This document shows positions 26,460-39,269 of a stretch of DNA of 64,000 bases, one piece after another. A program made the position numbers and the translations under genes. The notes under the pieces are model-generated. The model made no database searches and had not been told where the DNA came from. It worked only from the letters and a program-made list of their open reading frames with translations. The stretch is taken from the NCBI RefSeq assembly GCF_049727805.1, contig NZ_JBCNYA010000010.1, positions 1-64,000 of the forward strand, in the 5' to 3' direction. Every line of letters begins with the position of its first letter. The first letter of the stretch is position 1. The DNA comes from Frateuria_A sp049727805. GTDB lineage: Bacteria; Pseudomonadota; Gammaproteobacteria; Xanthomonadales; Rhodanobacteraceae.

Positions 26460-27643
26460 GCGCGCACCACGCGTTTGGACGGCTTGACGGCCGCGGCGCG
26501 GTCGAGCGCACGCGAGAGGTCCAGCAACAGGTCGTCGCCGTCCTCAATGCCGACCGACACGCGCAGCAGCGTATCGGCGATGCCGGCGGTGCGGCGCGCT
26601 TCCGGCGCCATCGCGGCGTGGGTCATCGAGGCGGGGTGGGCGATCAGGCTTTCCACGCCGCCCAGCGATTCGGCCAGCGAGAAGAACGCAAGGTCATCGA
26701 CGAACGCGGCGACGTTGGCCTCGTCCCCTTCCAGCTCGAAGCTCAGCATGGCGCCGAAGCCCTGCTGCTGGCGCGCGGCCAGCGCATGGCCCGGATGGCC
26801 CGGCAGGCCCGGGTAGTACACCGCGCGCACCGCCGGGTGCAGCGCCAGGTACTCGGCGATGCGCAGCGCGTTCTCCTGGTGCTGGCGCAGGCGCACCGCC
26901 AGCGTGCGCAGGCCGCGCAGGGTGAGGAAGCTGTCGAACGGCGCGCCGGTCAGCCCCAGGCAGTTGCCCCACCACTTCAACTGGTCGGCCACGGCCGCGT
27001 CGCGCGCCACCACCGCGCCGCCGACCACGTCGCTGTGGCCGTTGATGTACTTGGTGGTCGAATGCACCACCACGTCGGCGCCCAGCGCCAGCGGCTGCTG
27101 CAGCGCGGGCGAGAGGAAGGTGTTGTCCACCACCAGCAATGCGCCGACGGCGTGCGCGGCCTGCGCCACGTGGCGGATGTCGGTGATGCGCAGCAGCGGG
27201 TTGGACGGGGTTTCCACCCACACCAGCGCCGGCTTGCGGGCGAGGCCGGCGGCCAGCGCCGTGCGGTCGGTGAGGTCGACGAAGGCCACCTCGAAGCGGC
27301 CCTTCCTCGCCCACGCATCGAGCAGGCGCCAGGTGCCGCCGTAGCAATCGTGCGCGGCCAGCACCAGGCCGCCGGCCGGCACCAGTTCCAGCGCCACCGC
27401 CACCGCCGCCATGCCGCTGGCGGTCACCACGGCACCGGCACCCAGCTCCAGTTCGGCCAGCGCATTGCCGAGCAGGTCGCGGGTCGGATTGCCGCTGCGC
27501 GAGTAGTCGTACGGCCGTTTGCCGCCGAGGCCTTCGAAACTGTAGTTGGTCGACAGGTGCAGCGGCGGCACGATCGCGCCGTGCTGGGTGTCCGTCTCGA
27601 TGCCGGCGCGCACGGCGCGGGTACAGGGGGCCGATTCGCTCAT
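26456..27643 (-). CDS. metB: Cystathionine gamma-synthase / O-succinylhomoserine thiol-lyase type PLP enzyme
   Basis: It joins activated homoserine with cysteine (or sulfide) on the way to methionine. The 395-residue protein is a Cys/Met-metabolism PLP enzyme: the SRSGNPTRDLLGNALAELE loop, TASGMAAV, VDNTFLSPALQQPL, and the PLP lysine K198 in VHSTTKYINGHSD. Alternative family members (gamma-lyase, MetZ) cannot be excluded from sequence alone. Its place between an acyltransferase and homoserine dehydrogenase argues for biosynthesis. GGGGAG-like sequence lies near the start. It follows metX by 31 bases. Confidence 0.9.
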   Translation of the reverse strand: MSESAPCTRAVRAGIETDTQHGAIVPPLHLSTNYSFEGLGGKRPYDYSRSGNPTRDLLGNALAELELGAGAVVTASGMAAVAVALELVPAGGLVLAAHDCYGGTWRLLDAWARKGRFEVAFVDLTDRTALAAGLARKPALVWVETPSNPLLRITDIRHVAQAAHAVGALLVVDNTFLSPALQQPLALGADVVVHSTTKYINGHSDVVGGAVVARDAAVADQLKWWGNCLGLTGAPFDSFLTLRGLRTLAVRLRQHQENALRIAEYLALHPAVRAVYYPGLPGHPGHALAARQQQGFGAMLSFELEGDEANVAAFVDDLAFFSLAESLGGVESLIAHPASMTHAAMAPEARRTAGIADTLLRVSVGIEDGDDLLLDLSRALDRAAAVKPSKRVVRA

Positions 27644-27674
27644 GGGGAGTGCTCCGGGTTTGAGCCAGGGGGAT

Positions 27675-28688
27675 TCAGGCCAGCGCGGCGCGCAGCAGCG
27701 GCGCGAGCTGGTGGGTTTCCTTGAGGAAGCCGTCGTGCCCGTAGGGCGACTCGAGGACTTCCAGCGTGGTGGGGCCGTGCAGGCGCCGCTGCAGTTCGCA
27801 CAGGTCGGCCAGCGGCACCAGCAGGTCGGAGGCGAAGCCGACCAGCGTGGCGGGCGTGGGGATGTGCTCGGGCGTAACGTCGTGCAGGTCGATCGATTCG
27901 GACAGCGCCAGGAAGCGTTCGGCATCGAAGCGTTCGACGAAACGGCGGCCCTGGTGTTCCAGGTAATCCTCCACCGGCAGGCGGAAGCGGCCGTCGCGGA
28001 ACTCCGGCGCGCCGGCAAAGCGGCGGCCGAACTCCTCGCGGCCACGATAGGTGGTCACGGCGAGCTGCCGCGCCAGCGCCAGCGCCTCGTCGGCCTGGCC
28101 GTTGGCCAGACCCAGCCGCACGATGCCGCGCTGCACGCTGCGCTGGGCCGAGGCCAGCGGGTGCGGGCGGTGCGCGCCGGCCAGCAGCACCAGGCGGTCC
28201 ACCGCGCGCGGGTGGCGCGCGGCGAAGGCCAGCGCCACCATCGCGCCGTAGGAGGCGCCGACGAAAGCGTGCGCGCGATGGATGCCGAGCGCGTCGAGCA
28301 GCGCGGCCAGCGCATCGGCCTGGTCCTCGCTGGAGATCGCCTCCACGCCGAGATCGTCCGGGCCCAGCCAGTCGATCGAGAGCACGCGGCAGTGGTCCAG
28401 GTCGATCGCGGCACCAGCGTCGACCAGCGCCTGCCACCAGCCGTCCGCGTCGTCGAAGGCGGTCACGTCGCGGCTGGCGGAGATGCCGCCCTGCACGATC
28501 ACCGTCGGCGCGTCGGCGGCGCCGCACCACAGGTAGCGCACGTCGACGCTGCGCGCGCCGTGGCCGTACTTCGGGGAAAGCGTCAGTCGCCGCGTGCTGC
28601 GCTGGGCCGTGAGGCCGCCCATGCGCGCGTCCACCCGCGATGGCGGGGCGACGGGCGAGGCAGGCAGGGGCAGCAGCTGGGCGGTCAT
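27675..28688 (-). CDS. metX: MetX-type homoserine O-acyltransferase (probably succinyltransferase)
   Basis: It activates homoserine with an acyl group, the first committed step to methionine. The 337-residue alpha/beta-hydrolase has the nucleophile S146 in GASYGAM, the VQGGISASRDV oxyanion region, the Asp in GFASDLLVPL and the His in SPYGHDGFL near the end. In this order MetX proteins of this shorter type have been reported to use succinyl-CoA rather than acetyl-CoA; I assign that by family only. I chose the ATG at 28688 because GGAG lies 6 bases upstream. It is first in the operon, behind a SAM-I riboswitch and MetJ-like boxes. Confidence 0.9.
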   Translation of the reverse strand: MTAQLLPLPASPVAPPSRVDARMGGLTAQRSTRRLTLSPKYGHGARSVDVRYLWCGAADAPTVIVQGGISASRDVTAFDDADGWWQALVDAGAAIDLDHCRVLSIDWLGPDDLGVEAISSEDQADALAALLDALGIHRAHAFVGASYGAMVALAFAARHPRAVDRLVLLAGAHRPHPLASAQRSVQRGIVRLGLANGQADEALALARQLAVTTYRGREEFGRRFAGAPEFRDGRFRLPVEDYLEHQGRRFVERFDAERFLALSESIDLHDVTPEHIPTPATLVGFASDLLVPLADLCELQRRLHGPTTLEVLESPYGHDGFLKETHQLAPLLRAALA

Positions 28689-28736
28689 GCGGTTCTCCGT
28701 GGCATCACCCGCGGGAACCGGAAAGGTCGCCACCCC

Positions 28737-28760
28737 TCGCCGACGGTAAGCCGTCGGCGA
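28737..28760 (-). promoter_or_regulatory. Expression-platform hairpin after the SAM riboswitch
   Basis: A perfect 10-bp stem (TCGCCGACGG with CCGTCGGCGA) closes a 4-base loop, 8 bases downstream of the aptamer on the minus strand and 49 bases before metX. No T run follows, so control by Rho, by anti-terminator pairing or by translation is more likely than simple intrinsic termination. Confidence 0.6.
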
Positions 28761-28768
28761 CGAATCAC

Positions 28769-28883
28769 GCCCATCTCTCGGTGGCGCTCACGCGCCCCGC
28801 AGGAATTGGCACCGTGGCGGGAACGCTTCCCGCAGGTTGCCCCGGCATCAAAGGGCCTATCCCTCCGCCGGTCTCGATGAGTG
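28769..28883 (-). promoter_or_regulatory. SAM-I (S-box) riboswitch in the metX leader
   Basis: On the minus strand the conserved S-box elements occur in order: CTCATC opening P1, GCGGAGGGATAGGCCC, TGATGCC, GGGGCAACC, then GGTGCCAATTCCTGC and a closing GAGAGATGGG. CTCATC pairs with GATGGG to form P1. This is a recognisable SAM-I aptamer, which binds S-adenosylmethionine and represses methionine genes. It begins within a few bases of the start predicted from the promoter at 28890-28918, so the whole leader is the switch plus its platform. Confidence 0.9.
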
Positions 28884-28889
28884 GGGCGG

Positions 28890-28918
28890 ATTGTGGGCTC
28901 GGCATATGGATATGTCAA
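28890..28918 (-). promoter_or_regulatory. Sigma-70 promoter of metX-metB-hom
   Basis: On the minus strand TTGACA (28918-28913) and CACAAT (28895-28890) are separated by exactly 17 bases. The -35 box is perfect and the -10 box matches 4 of 6. The predicted start, near 28883, coincides with the 5' edge of the SAM riboswitch. Confidence 0.75.
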
Positions 28919-28919
28919 T

Positions 28920-28943
28920 AGACGTTTAGACGTCTGGATGTCC
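28920..28943. promoter_or_regulatory. Three tandem MetJ-type met boxes
   Basis: Reading the plus strand, AGACGTTT, AGACGTCT and GGATGTCC follow one another without spacing, matching the met box AGACGTCT at 7, 8 and 5 of 8 positions. They abut the -35 element of metX. MetJ binds such tandem octamers as side-by-side dimers with SAM as corepressor. A MetJ-like protein is encoded at 59209-59742. An alternative reading is a site for the SahR-like regulator SamR described in Xanthomonadales. Confidence 0.75.
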
Positions 28944-28964
28944 TTTCAAGGTATCCATCGAAAT

Positions 28965-29108
28965 TCCCCCTCCAGGGAAGCGGCTGGGGTGAGGGGCGGT
29001 TCTTGCGGCGGGCCTGCTACGAAGCGAAAGAAAGTCCACGCCGCAGCAGCAAGCCGCCCCGCGAGCCCCGGCCCCTCACCCAACCCTCTCCCCGGAGGGG
29101 AGAGGGCT
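28965..29108. repeat. REPIN-like repeat pair (copy A3)
   Basis: A decayed unit ending GGCTGGGGTGAGGGG (about 28982-28996) faces an intact inverted unit, CCCCTCACCCAACCCTCTCC, from 29072. It is the same family as copy A1. It lies between the metX control region and the dioxygenase gene. Confidence 0.65.
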
Positions 29109-29174
29109 CAAGATCGGGCAGGCCCGGGATTGCGCACGGGCGTATGCTGTGGCCCCCTCCCGCTCGCCCCATCC

Positions 29175-29879
29175 ATGACCGCCACACTCCCCGCGCTGCA
29201 CGACCGGCTTCGCCAGGACGGCTATGCCTTCGTCGCCGCCGACGGCATGCGCGAACTGCTCGATGCCGCCTCCCTGCCCGACTGGGCAGCCTTCACCGCC
29301 AGTTGGGACGCGCTGGCACCGGATGCCTACCTCGCCTCGGTCGGACGCCACCGGCGCCGGCGCCATGCGGTGTTCTCGGCCGATGCGCAGGGCGTCCGCC
29401 GCGAGCCGGACCAGCCGCACTACCAGAGCAAGACCTACAACACGCTGCAGGGCGACATCGAGCGCTGGTTCGAGCCCATCACCGCCGACGGCCCGAGCCT
29501 GCGCCGCGTCCTGGATTTCTGCCACGGCTTCTTTGGCGGACTCGCGCCGCAGGTGGCCCGCTGGCACGTGGAGGTGCACCAGTTCCGCATCGAGGCGCGC
29601 GCCGGCGAAGCGGGCGAGCCCACGCCCGAAGGTGTCCACCGGGACGGCGTGGACTATGTGCTGGTGCTGCTGGTCGACCGTACCAACATCGAGAGCGGCA
29701 CTACCACCATCCACGCCGCCGACGGCCGGCTGCTGGGCAGCTTCACCCTCACCCACCCATTCGATGCGGCGCTGGTGGACGACGCGCGGGTGTTCCACGG
29801 CGTCACCGCCGTCACCCCGCTCGACCCCGCGCAGGCCGCGCACCGCGACGTGCTGGTGGTGACCTACCGGGCCGCCTGA
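29175..29879 (+). CDS. 2-oxoglutarate/Fe(II)-dependent dioxygenase (PF10014-type)
   Basis: The 234-residue protein has the iron-binding triad H155-x-D157 (VHRDGVDYV) and H208 (VFHGVTAV). The Arg-containing VVTYRAA C-terminus and the ESGTTTIHAADG strand fit the 2OG-Fe dioxygenase family that includes free L-isoleucine and related amino acid hydroxylases and BsmA. It therefore probably hydroxylates a free amino acid or small molecule; the substrate is not deducible. The ATG at 29175 is preferred because the longer upstream frame runs through the intergenic repeat. It is transcribed divergently from the met operon. Confidence 0.82.
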   Translation: MTATLPALHDRLRQDGYAFVAADGMRELLDAASLPDWAAFTASWDALAPDAYLASVGRHRRRRHAVFSADAQGVRREPDQPHYQSKTYNTLQGDIERWFEPITADGPSLRRVLDFCHGFFGGLAPQVARWHVEVHQFRIEARAGEAGEPTPEGVHRDGVDYVLVLLVDRTNIESGTTTIHAADGRLLGSFTLTHPFDAALVDDARVFHGVTAVTPLDPAQAAHRDVLVVTYRAA

Positions 29880-29924
29880 GGGTTGTGCCGGCGTGGCGGT
29901 GCGCACCGCGCCCGCGCTGGAACG

Positions 29925-30716
29925 TCACTGCTTCACGGCGACGAACGACATGTGGCTGGCACGCAGCATGTTGTCGACGGCGACGTCCATCGTCCTGCCG
30001 TCCGGATGGATCGTCATCCGGTCGATGCTGACCGTCTTGCCGTCGCGCTTGTCGGTCTCCACGAAGCTGTGCGGACCCGCCTTGGTCACGCTGACGCTGG
30101 TGACGCCCGGATCGCCATGGAATGGCGCTTCGGTGCCGTCCAGCCGGGCGGTGTAGGACTGCCCGGTCGGGCTGTGCATGGTCAGGCTGCCGCCCTCTTC
30201 CTTGAAGGTCATGCGCAGTGCGTTGTCCGAGAGGTTCTGGTAGCTGGCCGCCCGCCAGGAGCCGGACAGCGCGTGCGAGCCCGCCGGTCCCTTGGCTGTG
30301 CGCGTCAGCGTGCCCTTGCCGGTGACCGGCGCGCCCTGGGTGTCGCTGCTGTCGCTGAACTGGAAGGTCGCGGTCCTGCCGTCGGGGGCTACCGTGGTGG
30401 TGGTCGTGGCGACCACCTTGCCGTTCTTCTTGTCGGTTTCCTTGACGGTGTGGTCGTCCACCACCGTCATCGCCACCGCATCGAAATACGGATGGCCGCT
30501 GACCGGGTGGTCGGCGCCATCCGCCTTGATCTTGAAAGGCGGCGCACAGCTGCGGCAGTCGAAGATGCCGTCCTTGAGCACGAACACGTCGGACTTGGTG
30601 GGCAGGTGCACCCGGTTCATGTCGATCTTCCAGGTGCCGTCGATGGGGCTTTGCGCCATCGCCCACGCGGGCGCGAGCAGGCCCGCCAGCACGCCAGCCA
30701 GCATTGCGGTTTTCAT
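29925..30716 (-). CDS. Secreted protein of unknown function
   Basis: I do not recognise a family. The 263-residue product has a signal peptide (MKTAMLAGVLAGLLAPAWAMA) and then about 240 residues of beta-rich sequence with repeating strand patterns: DGTWKIDMNRVHLP, SDVFVLKDGIFDCRSCAPPFKI with a C-x-x-C pair, and VSVTKAGPHSFVETDKRDGK. The two halves show similar ETDKKNGK / ETDKRDGK turns, which suggests an internal duplication in a lipocalin- or calycin-like fold. The ATG at 30716 begins the signal peptide and has GGAG 8 bases upstream. It is periplasmic or secreted by prediction. Confidence 0.7.
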   Translation of the reverse strand: MKTAMLAGVLAGLLAPAWAMAQSPIDGTWKIDMNRVHLPTKSDVFVLKDGIFDCRSCAPPFKIKADGADHPVSGHPYFDAVAMTVVDDHTVKETDKKNGKVVATTTTTVAPDGRTATFQFSDSSDTQGAPVTGKGTLTRTAKGPAGSHALSGSWRAASYQNLSDNALRMTFKEEGGSLTMHSPTGQSYTARLDGTEAPFHGDPGVTSVSVTKAGPHSFVETDKRDGKTVSIDRMTIHPDGRTMDVAVDNMLRASHMSFVAVKQ

Positions 30717-30913
30717 GGTCCACACTCCGGAGGTTGGTTATGGCCGGGGTTGCTTCCCGCCCGCCCCTGTCGACCGCATTCCGAACCCGGCGCGCGCACG
30801 CTACGCCGGCCTCTGCTAACGGCGGATCAAGCCGGCGTCACGCCAGGCGAACCGCCGGCAGGCGCGTCGGGCGCACTCCTGCCATGATGGTTTCCCCCTG
30901 CAGGACATCGCCC

Positions 30914-31570
30914 ATGAACCACCGCGAAGCCGTCGGCGCGCGCTTCGACCCCGCCCGGATGCAGCACGCCCGTGCGCAGTGCTGGGCCGCCCTGCGCGGC
31001 ATCCGCGAGCGCATGCGCCCGGGCATCAGCGAGGAGGAAGCCAGGGCCGAGGCCATGCAGGTGTTCGAGGAACTGGGCGTGCAGCGGTTGTGGCATCCGC
31101 TGTTGATCCGCATCGGTGCGAACACGCTCAAGACGTATCGGCAGCGTTCCGATCCTTCGGTACGACTGGGCGAGAACGACATCTGTTTCATCGACCTCGG
31201 CCTGGTGTTCGACGGCCACGAAGGCGACGTGGGCGACACCTTCGTGATCGGCGAGGCGCCGGAACGACGCGCCTGCGCGGAGGCTGCCCGCTGCCTGTTC
31301 GACGAGGTGGCGCAGGCCTGGCGCACGCAGGGCCTGAGCGGCCGCGCGCTGTACGACTTCGCAGCGGAACGCGCCGAAGCGACGGGCTGGCGCTTCAATC
31401 ACGCGATCAAGGGGCATCGGCTCAGCGACTATCCCCATTCGGTACACAAGGGCGGCGACCTGGGCACGCTGGATGGCAGGCCGACATCGGGGCTGTGGGT
31501 GCTGGAGATCCAGATCGCGCATCCGACCGAGCCGTTCGGAGCGTTCTACGAGGATCTGCTCACCGCTTGA
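30914..31570 (+). CDS. M24-family metallopeptidase-like protein
   Basis: The 218-residue protein has the pita-bread fold of methionine aminopeptidase and Xaa-Pro peptidases without an N-terminal domain. Metal ligands are visible in order: D94 (FIDLGLVFDG), D105 (GDVGDTF), the His of YPHSVHKGG, the Glu of LEIQIAHP and the final Glu of FYEDLL. The ligand set looks complete, so it is probably an active metal-dependent peptidase. It is shorter than typical Xaa-Pro dipeptidases. It lies 75 bases before prfC in the same direction. Confidence 0.82.
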   Translation: MNHREAVGARFDPARMQHARAQCWAALRGIRERMRPGISEEEARAEAMQVFEELGVQRLWHPLLIRIGANTLKTYRQRSDPSVRLGENDICFIDLGLVFDGHEGDVGDTFVIGEAPERRACAEAARCLFDEVAQAWRTQGLSGRALYDFAAERAEATGWRFNHAIKGHRLSDYPHSVHKGGDLGTLDGRPTSGLWVLEIQIAHPTEPFGAFYEDLLTA

Positions 31571-31595
31571 GCCCACTCCCCGGAAGGGAGAGGGC
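31571..31595. repeat. Single REP-like unit (copy A4)
   Basis: GCCCACTCCCCGGAAGGGAG and the following AGGGC form a short palindrome related to the A-family core. It starts at the M24 gene stop and may act as its 3' hairpin before prfC. Confidence 0.5.
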
Positions 31596-31644
31596 GCCGG
31601 CCGCGGTACAATGCGCGGTTCGCATCCAAAGTCCGCCCTGCCGC

Positions 31645-33246
<1,602 letters not shown>

Positions 33247-33362
33247 CCCGTCCCTTGTCCCCTCGCGCCGCCCATGCCAGCGGCGGCCGCCGCATGACCT
33301 CCTCCACTGGGCACCTGTTGGGTGCACTGCTAGCGTGCGCCCTCCAACCCAGGGGGAATCGC

Positions 33363-34247
33363 ATGCACGGCTACCAACTCGCCTTCACCACGCCTGCCCA
33401 GGCGGCCGGCTGGCAACGCTGGCTGGTGTTCTCGCCGCTGGCGCGCATCGTGTTCTTCGCCGCACTGGTGCTGGCGGCCAGCATGGTCTTCTGGATCATC
33501 CCGCACCCACCGGCCGACAACCTGGTCGCCGCGGGCCTGCTCGGGCTGGGCTTCCGGGCCATGGTGCCGCTGGTCGCCTACCTGCTGCTGGTGAAGCTGA
33601 TCGAGCGGCGCCCGGTCCGCGAACTGGCGCTGCGCCGTCTCGCGCCCGACGGTGCGCTCGGCCTGGCTGCAGGCGCCCTGCTGTTCAGCGCCGTCGTGGG
33701 CGTGCTGTGGCTGCTGGGCAGCTACCACGTCGTCGCCGTCGACCCGGATGCGCACTGGATTCTCGCCGCGATGACGGTGGGATTGGGCGCCGGCATCGGC
33801 GAGGAGATCATCTGCCGCGGCGTGCTCTACCGCATCGTCGAGGAAGGCCTGGGCAGCTGGATGGCGTTGCTGTTTTCGGCGCTGTTCTTCGGTGCCGCGC
33901 ACCTGAACAACCCGGGCGCCACGCTGTGGGCCGGGCTGGCGATCGCCATCGAGGCCGGTGTCCTGCTGGCGCTGATCTACCTGGTCACCCGCTCGCTGTG
34001 GGTGTGCATCGGCCTGCACGCGGCCTGGAACTTCATGCAGGGCACGGTCTACGGCATTCCCGTCTCGGGCACCCGGGCGGACGGCTGGCTGGTGTCCACC
34101 CGCAGCGGGCCGGACTGGCTGAGCGGCGGCGTGTTCGGCGCGGAGGCGTCGGTGGTCGCGCTGGCACTGTGCTCGCTGGCTTCGATAGCGCTGCTAGCGG
34201 TCGCGCTGCGCCAGGGCAAGCTGGTGCCGCCGCGCTGGCGGCGTTGA
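33363..34247 (+). CDS. CPBP-family intramembrane metalloprotease (CAAX protease-like)
   Basis: The 294-residue membrane protein has about seven or eight hydrophobic helices. The family motifs are complete: EExxxR at E147-E148...R152 (GEEIICR), H180 in FFGAAHLNN, and H219 in GLHAAWNF. The family includes eukaryotic Rce1 and bacterial proteins in bacteriocin immunity and regulated proteolysis; the substrate here is unknown. The ATG at 33363 follows AGGGGGA and leaves a short cytosolic N-terminus. It is followed after 60 bases by the hybrid kinase. Confidence 0.88.
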   Translation: MHGYQLAFTTPAQAAGWQRWLVFSPLARIVFFAALVLAASMVFWIIPHPPADNLVAAGLLGLGFRAMVPLVAYLLLVKLIERRPVRELALRRLAPDGALGLAAGALLFSAVVGVLWLLGSYHVVAVDPDAHWILAAMTVGLGAGIGEEIICRGVLYRIVEEGLGSWMALLFSALFFGAAHLNNPGATLWAGLAIAIEAGVLLALIYLVTRSLWVCIGLHAAWNFMQGTVYGIPVSGTRADGWLVSTRSGPDWLSGGVFGAEASVVALALCSLASIALLAVALRQGKLVPPRWRR

Positions 34248-34307
34248 CGCACGCCCAACCGGCCGACGCTAAGCTGGACCGCCCTCCGCGACGGACCGGT
34301 AAACAGC

Positions 34308-37946
<3,639 letters not shown>

Positions 37947-38064
37947 CGGCGGCAAGCCCTGCGAACCAGGGCGGCTGCCGCAAAGCGCGAACCCGTTCAG
38001 CGCACTGCCGACCTCCGTGGCTATGATCCAGGCAAGCAACCGGAAGGTGACCGAAGCGCGCCTG

Positions 38065-39060
38065 ATGACCACGACCGCACCGAAGATCCTGATGGTCGAC
38101 GATACCTTCGCCAACCGGGTGGCGATGCGCCGCCTGCTCGCACGCAGCGGCGCGGAACTGTACGAGGCGGCCAGCGGCAACGAGGCGTTGGCGTTGTGCC
38201 TGGACCACGAGTTCGCGCTGATCCTGCTCGACGTCAACATGCCCGGCATGGACGGCTTCGAGGTCGCGGCCCTGCTCAGCCAGGACGACCAGTTCAGGGA
38301 TACGCCGATCATCTTCGTCACCGCCGCCTACGTCGACGACGTGGACCGCCTCAAGGGCTATCGCCACGGCGCCGTCGACTACGTCGCCAAGCCGGTCAAC
38401 GACCTGATCCTGCAATCGAAGGTGCGGGTATTCCTGGATCTGTACGCCGCGCGCGTGAAGCTGGAACAGACGCTGGAGGAGCTGTCCGAGCGCAACGACC
38501 AGCTGCAGATGGAGATCGCCGAGCGCGAGCGAGTCGAGGCGCAGGTGCGCCACCAGGCCACCCACGACATGCTCACCGGCCTGCCCAACCGCACGCTGTT
38601 CCACGACCGGCTGGGGGCTGCCATGCGGCACGCCACCGCCAGTGGGCAGCGCTTTGCGCTGGCGCTGCTGGACATCGACGGCTTCAAGGGCGTCAACGAC
38701 CGCCACGGCCATCCGGCCGGCGACGCGCTGCTGCAGGCGATCGCCGCGCGGCTGAGGCTCAACCTGCGCACGGAGGACACGGTGGCGCGACTGGGCGGCG
38801 ACGAGTTCGCGCTCATCGTGAGCGAAATCGAGGACGTGCCCGTACTGATGAAGCGCTGCGATGAACTCGGCGCCCGCCTGGCCGAGCCTTATCCACTGGT
38901 GTCGGCACAGGGCAGCGTCGTGGCGCACGTCAGTGCCAGCATCGGCATTGCGCTGTGGACGGCGGAAACGGCGGGAGACGAAGCGCTGATCCAGGCGGCG
39001 GACCGGGCGCTGTACCAGGCCAAGGAAAGTGGCAAGAACCGCTGCGTGCTGGCGGCCTGA
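38065..39060 (+). CDS. Response regulator with diguanylate cyclase (GGDEF) output
   Basis: The 331-residue cytosolic protein has a receiver domain (about 1-125, phospho-acceptor Asp in LILLDVNMPGMDGF) and a short coiled coil. A GGDEF domain with an intact active site RLGGDEFALI follows. Five residues upstream of it is RTED, a product-inhibition I-site of the RxxD type. It is therefore a PleD/WspR-like cyclase whose synthesis of cyclic-di-GMP should be switched by phosphorylation and limited by feedback. I prefer the ATG at 38065; an in-frame GTG at 38017 and ATG at 38023 are alternatives. The likely kinase is the upstream hybrid protein. Confidence 0.9.
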   Translation: MTTTAPKILMVDDTFANRVAMRRLLARSGAELYEAASGNEALALCLDHEFALILLDVNMPGMDGFEVAALLSQDDQFRDTPIIFVTAAYVDDVDRLKGYRHGAVDYVAKPVNDLILQSKVRVFLDLYAARVKLEQTLEELSERNDQLQMEIAERERVEAQVRHQATHDMLTGLPNRTLFHDRLGAAMRHATASGQRFALALLDIDGFKGVNDRHGHPAGDALLQAIAARLRLNLRTEDTVARLGGDEFALIVSEIEDVPVLMKRCDELGARLAEPYPLVSAQGSVVAHVSASIGIALWTAETAGDEALIQAADRALYQAKESGKNRCVLAA

Positions 39061-39091
39061 CGCCGCTTCACAACTCACTCTTGCCACGCAT

Positions 39092-39252
39092 GCTCCCTCT
39101 CCCCTCCGGGGAGAGGGTTGGGGTGAGGGGTCGCTCTTGCGGGGAAAGGACCTGCCTGCGGAGCTTTTTTGGTGAGCATGTATCGGCAAAGCGTCCGCAT
39201 CCTCGCGAGCCCCGGCCCCTCACCCAACCCTCTCCCCTCCGCGGAGAGGGCT
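39092..39252. repeat. REPIN-like repeat pair (copy A5)
   Basis: One unit (CTCCCTCTCCCCTCCGGGGA onward, ending GGGGTGAGGGG near 39130) faces an inverted unit beginning CCCCTCACCCAACCCTCTCC near 39216. This is the clearest inverted pair of the family. It fills the gap between the convergent GGDEF and fadE genes. Confidence 0.75.
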
Positions 39253-39269
39253 TCAGCGTCATGGCTTGC

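Noticed and set aside
28920..28943. Reading the metX upstream repeats as a SamR (SahR-like) site
   Set aside because: It remains possible because SamR was described in Xanthomonadales. But the tandem octamers match the MetJ box and a MetJ-like gene is present in the same window, so MetJ is the simpler reading.
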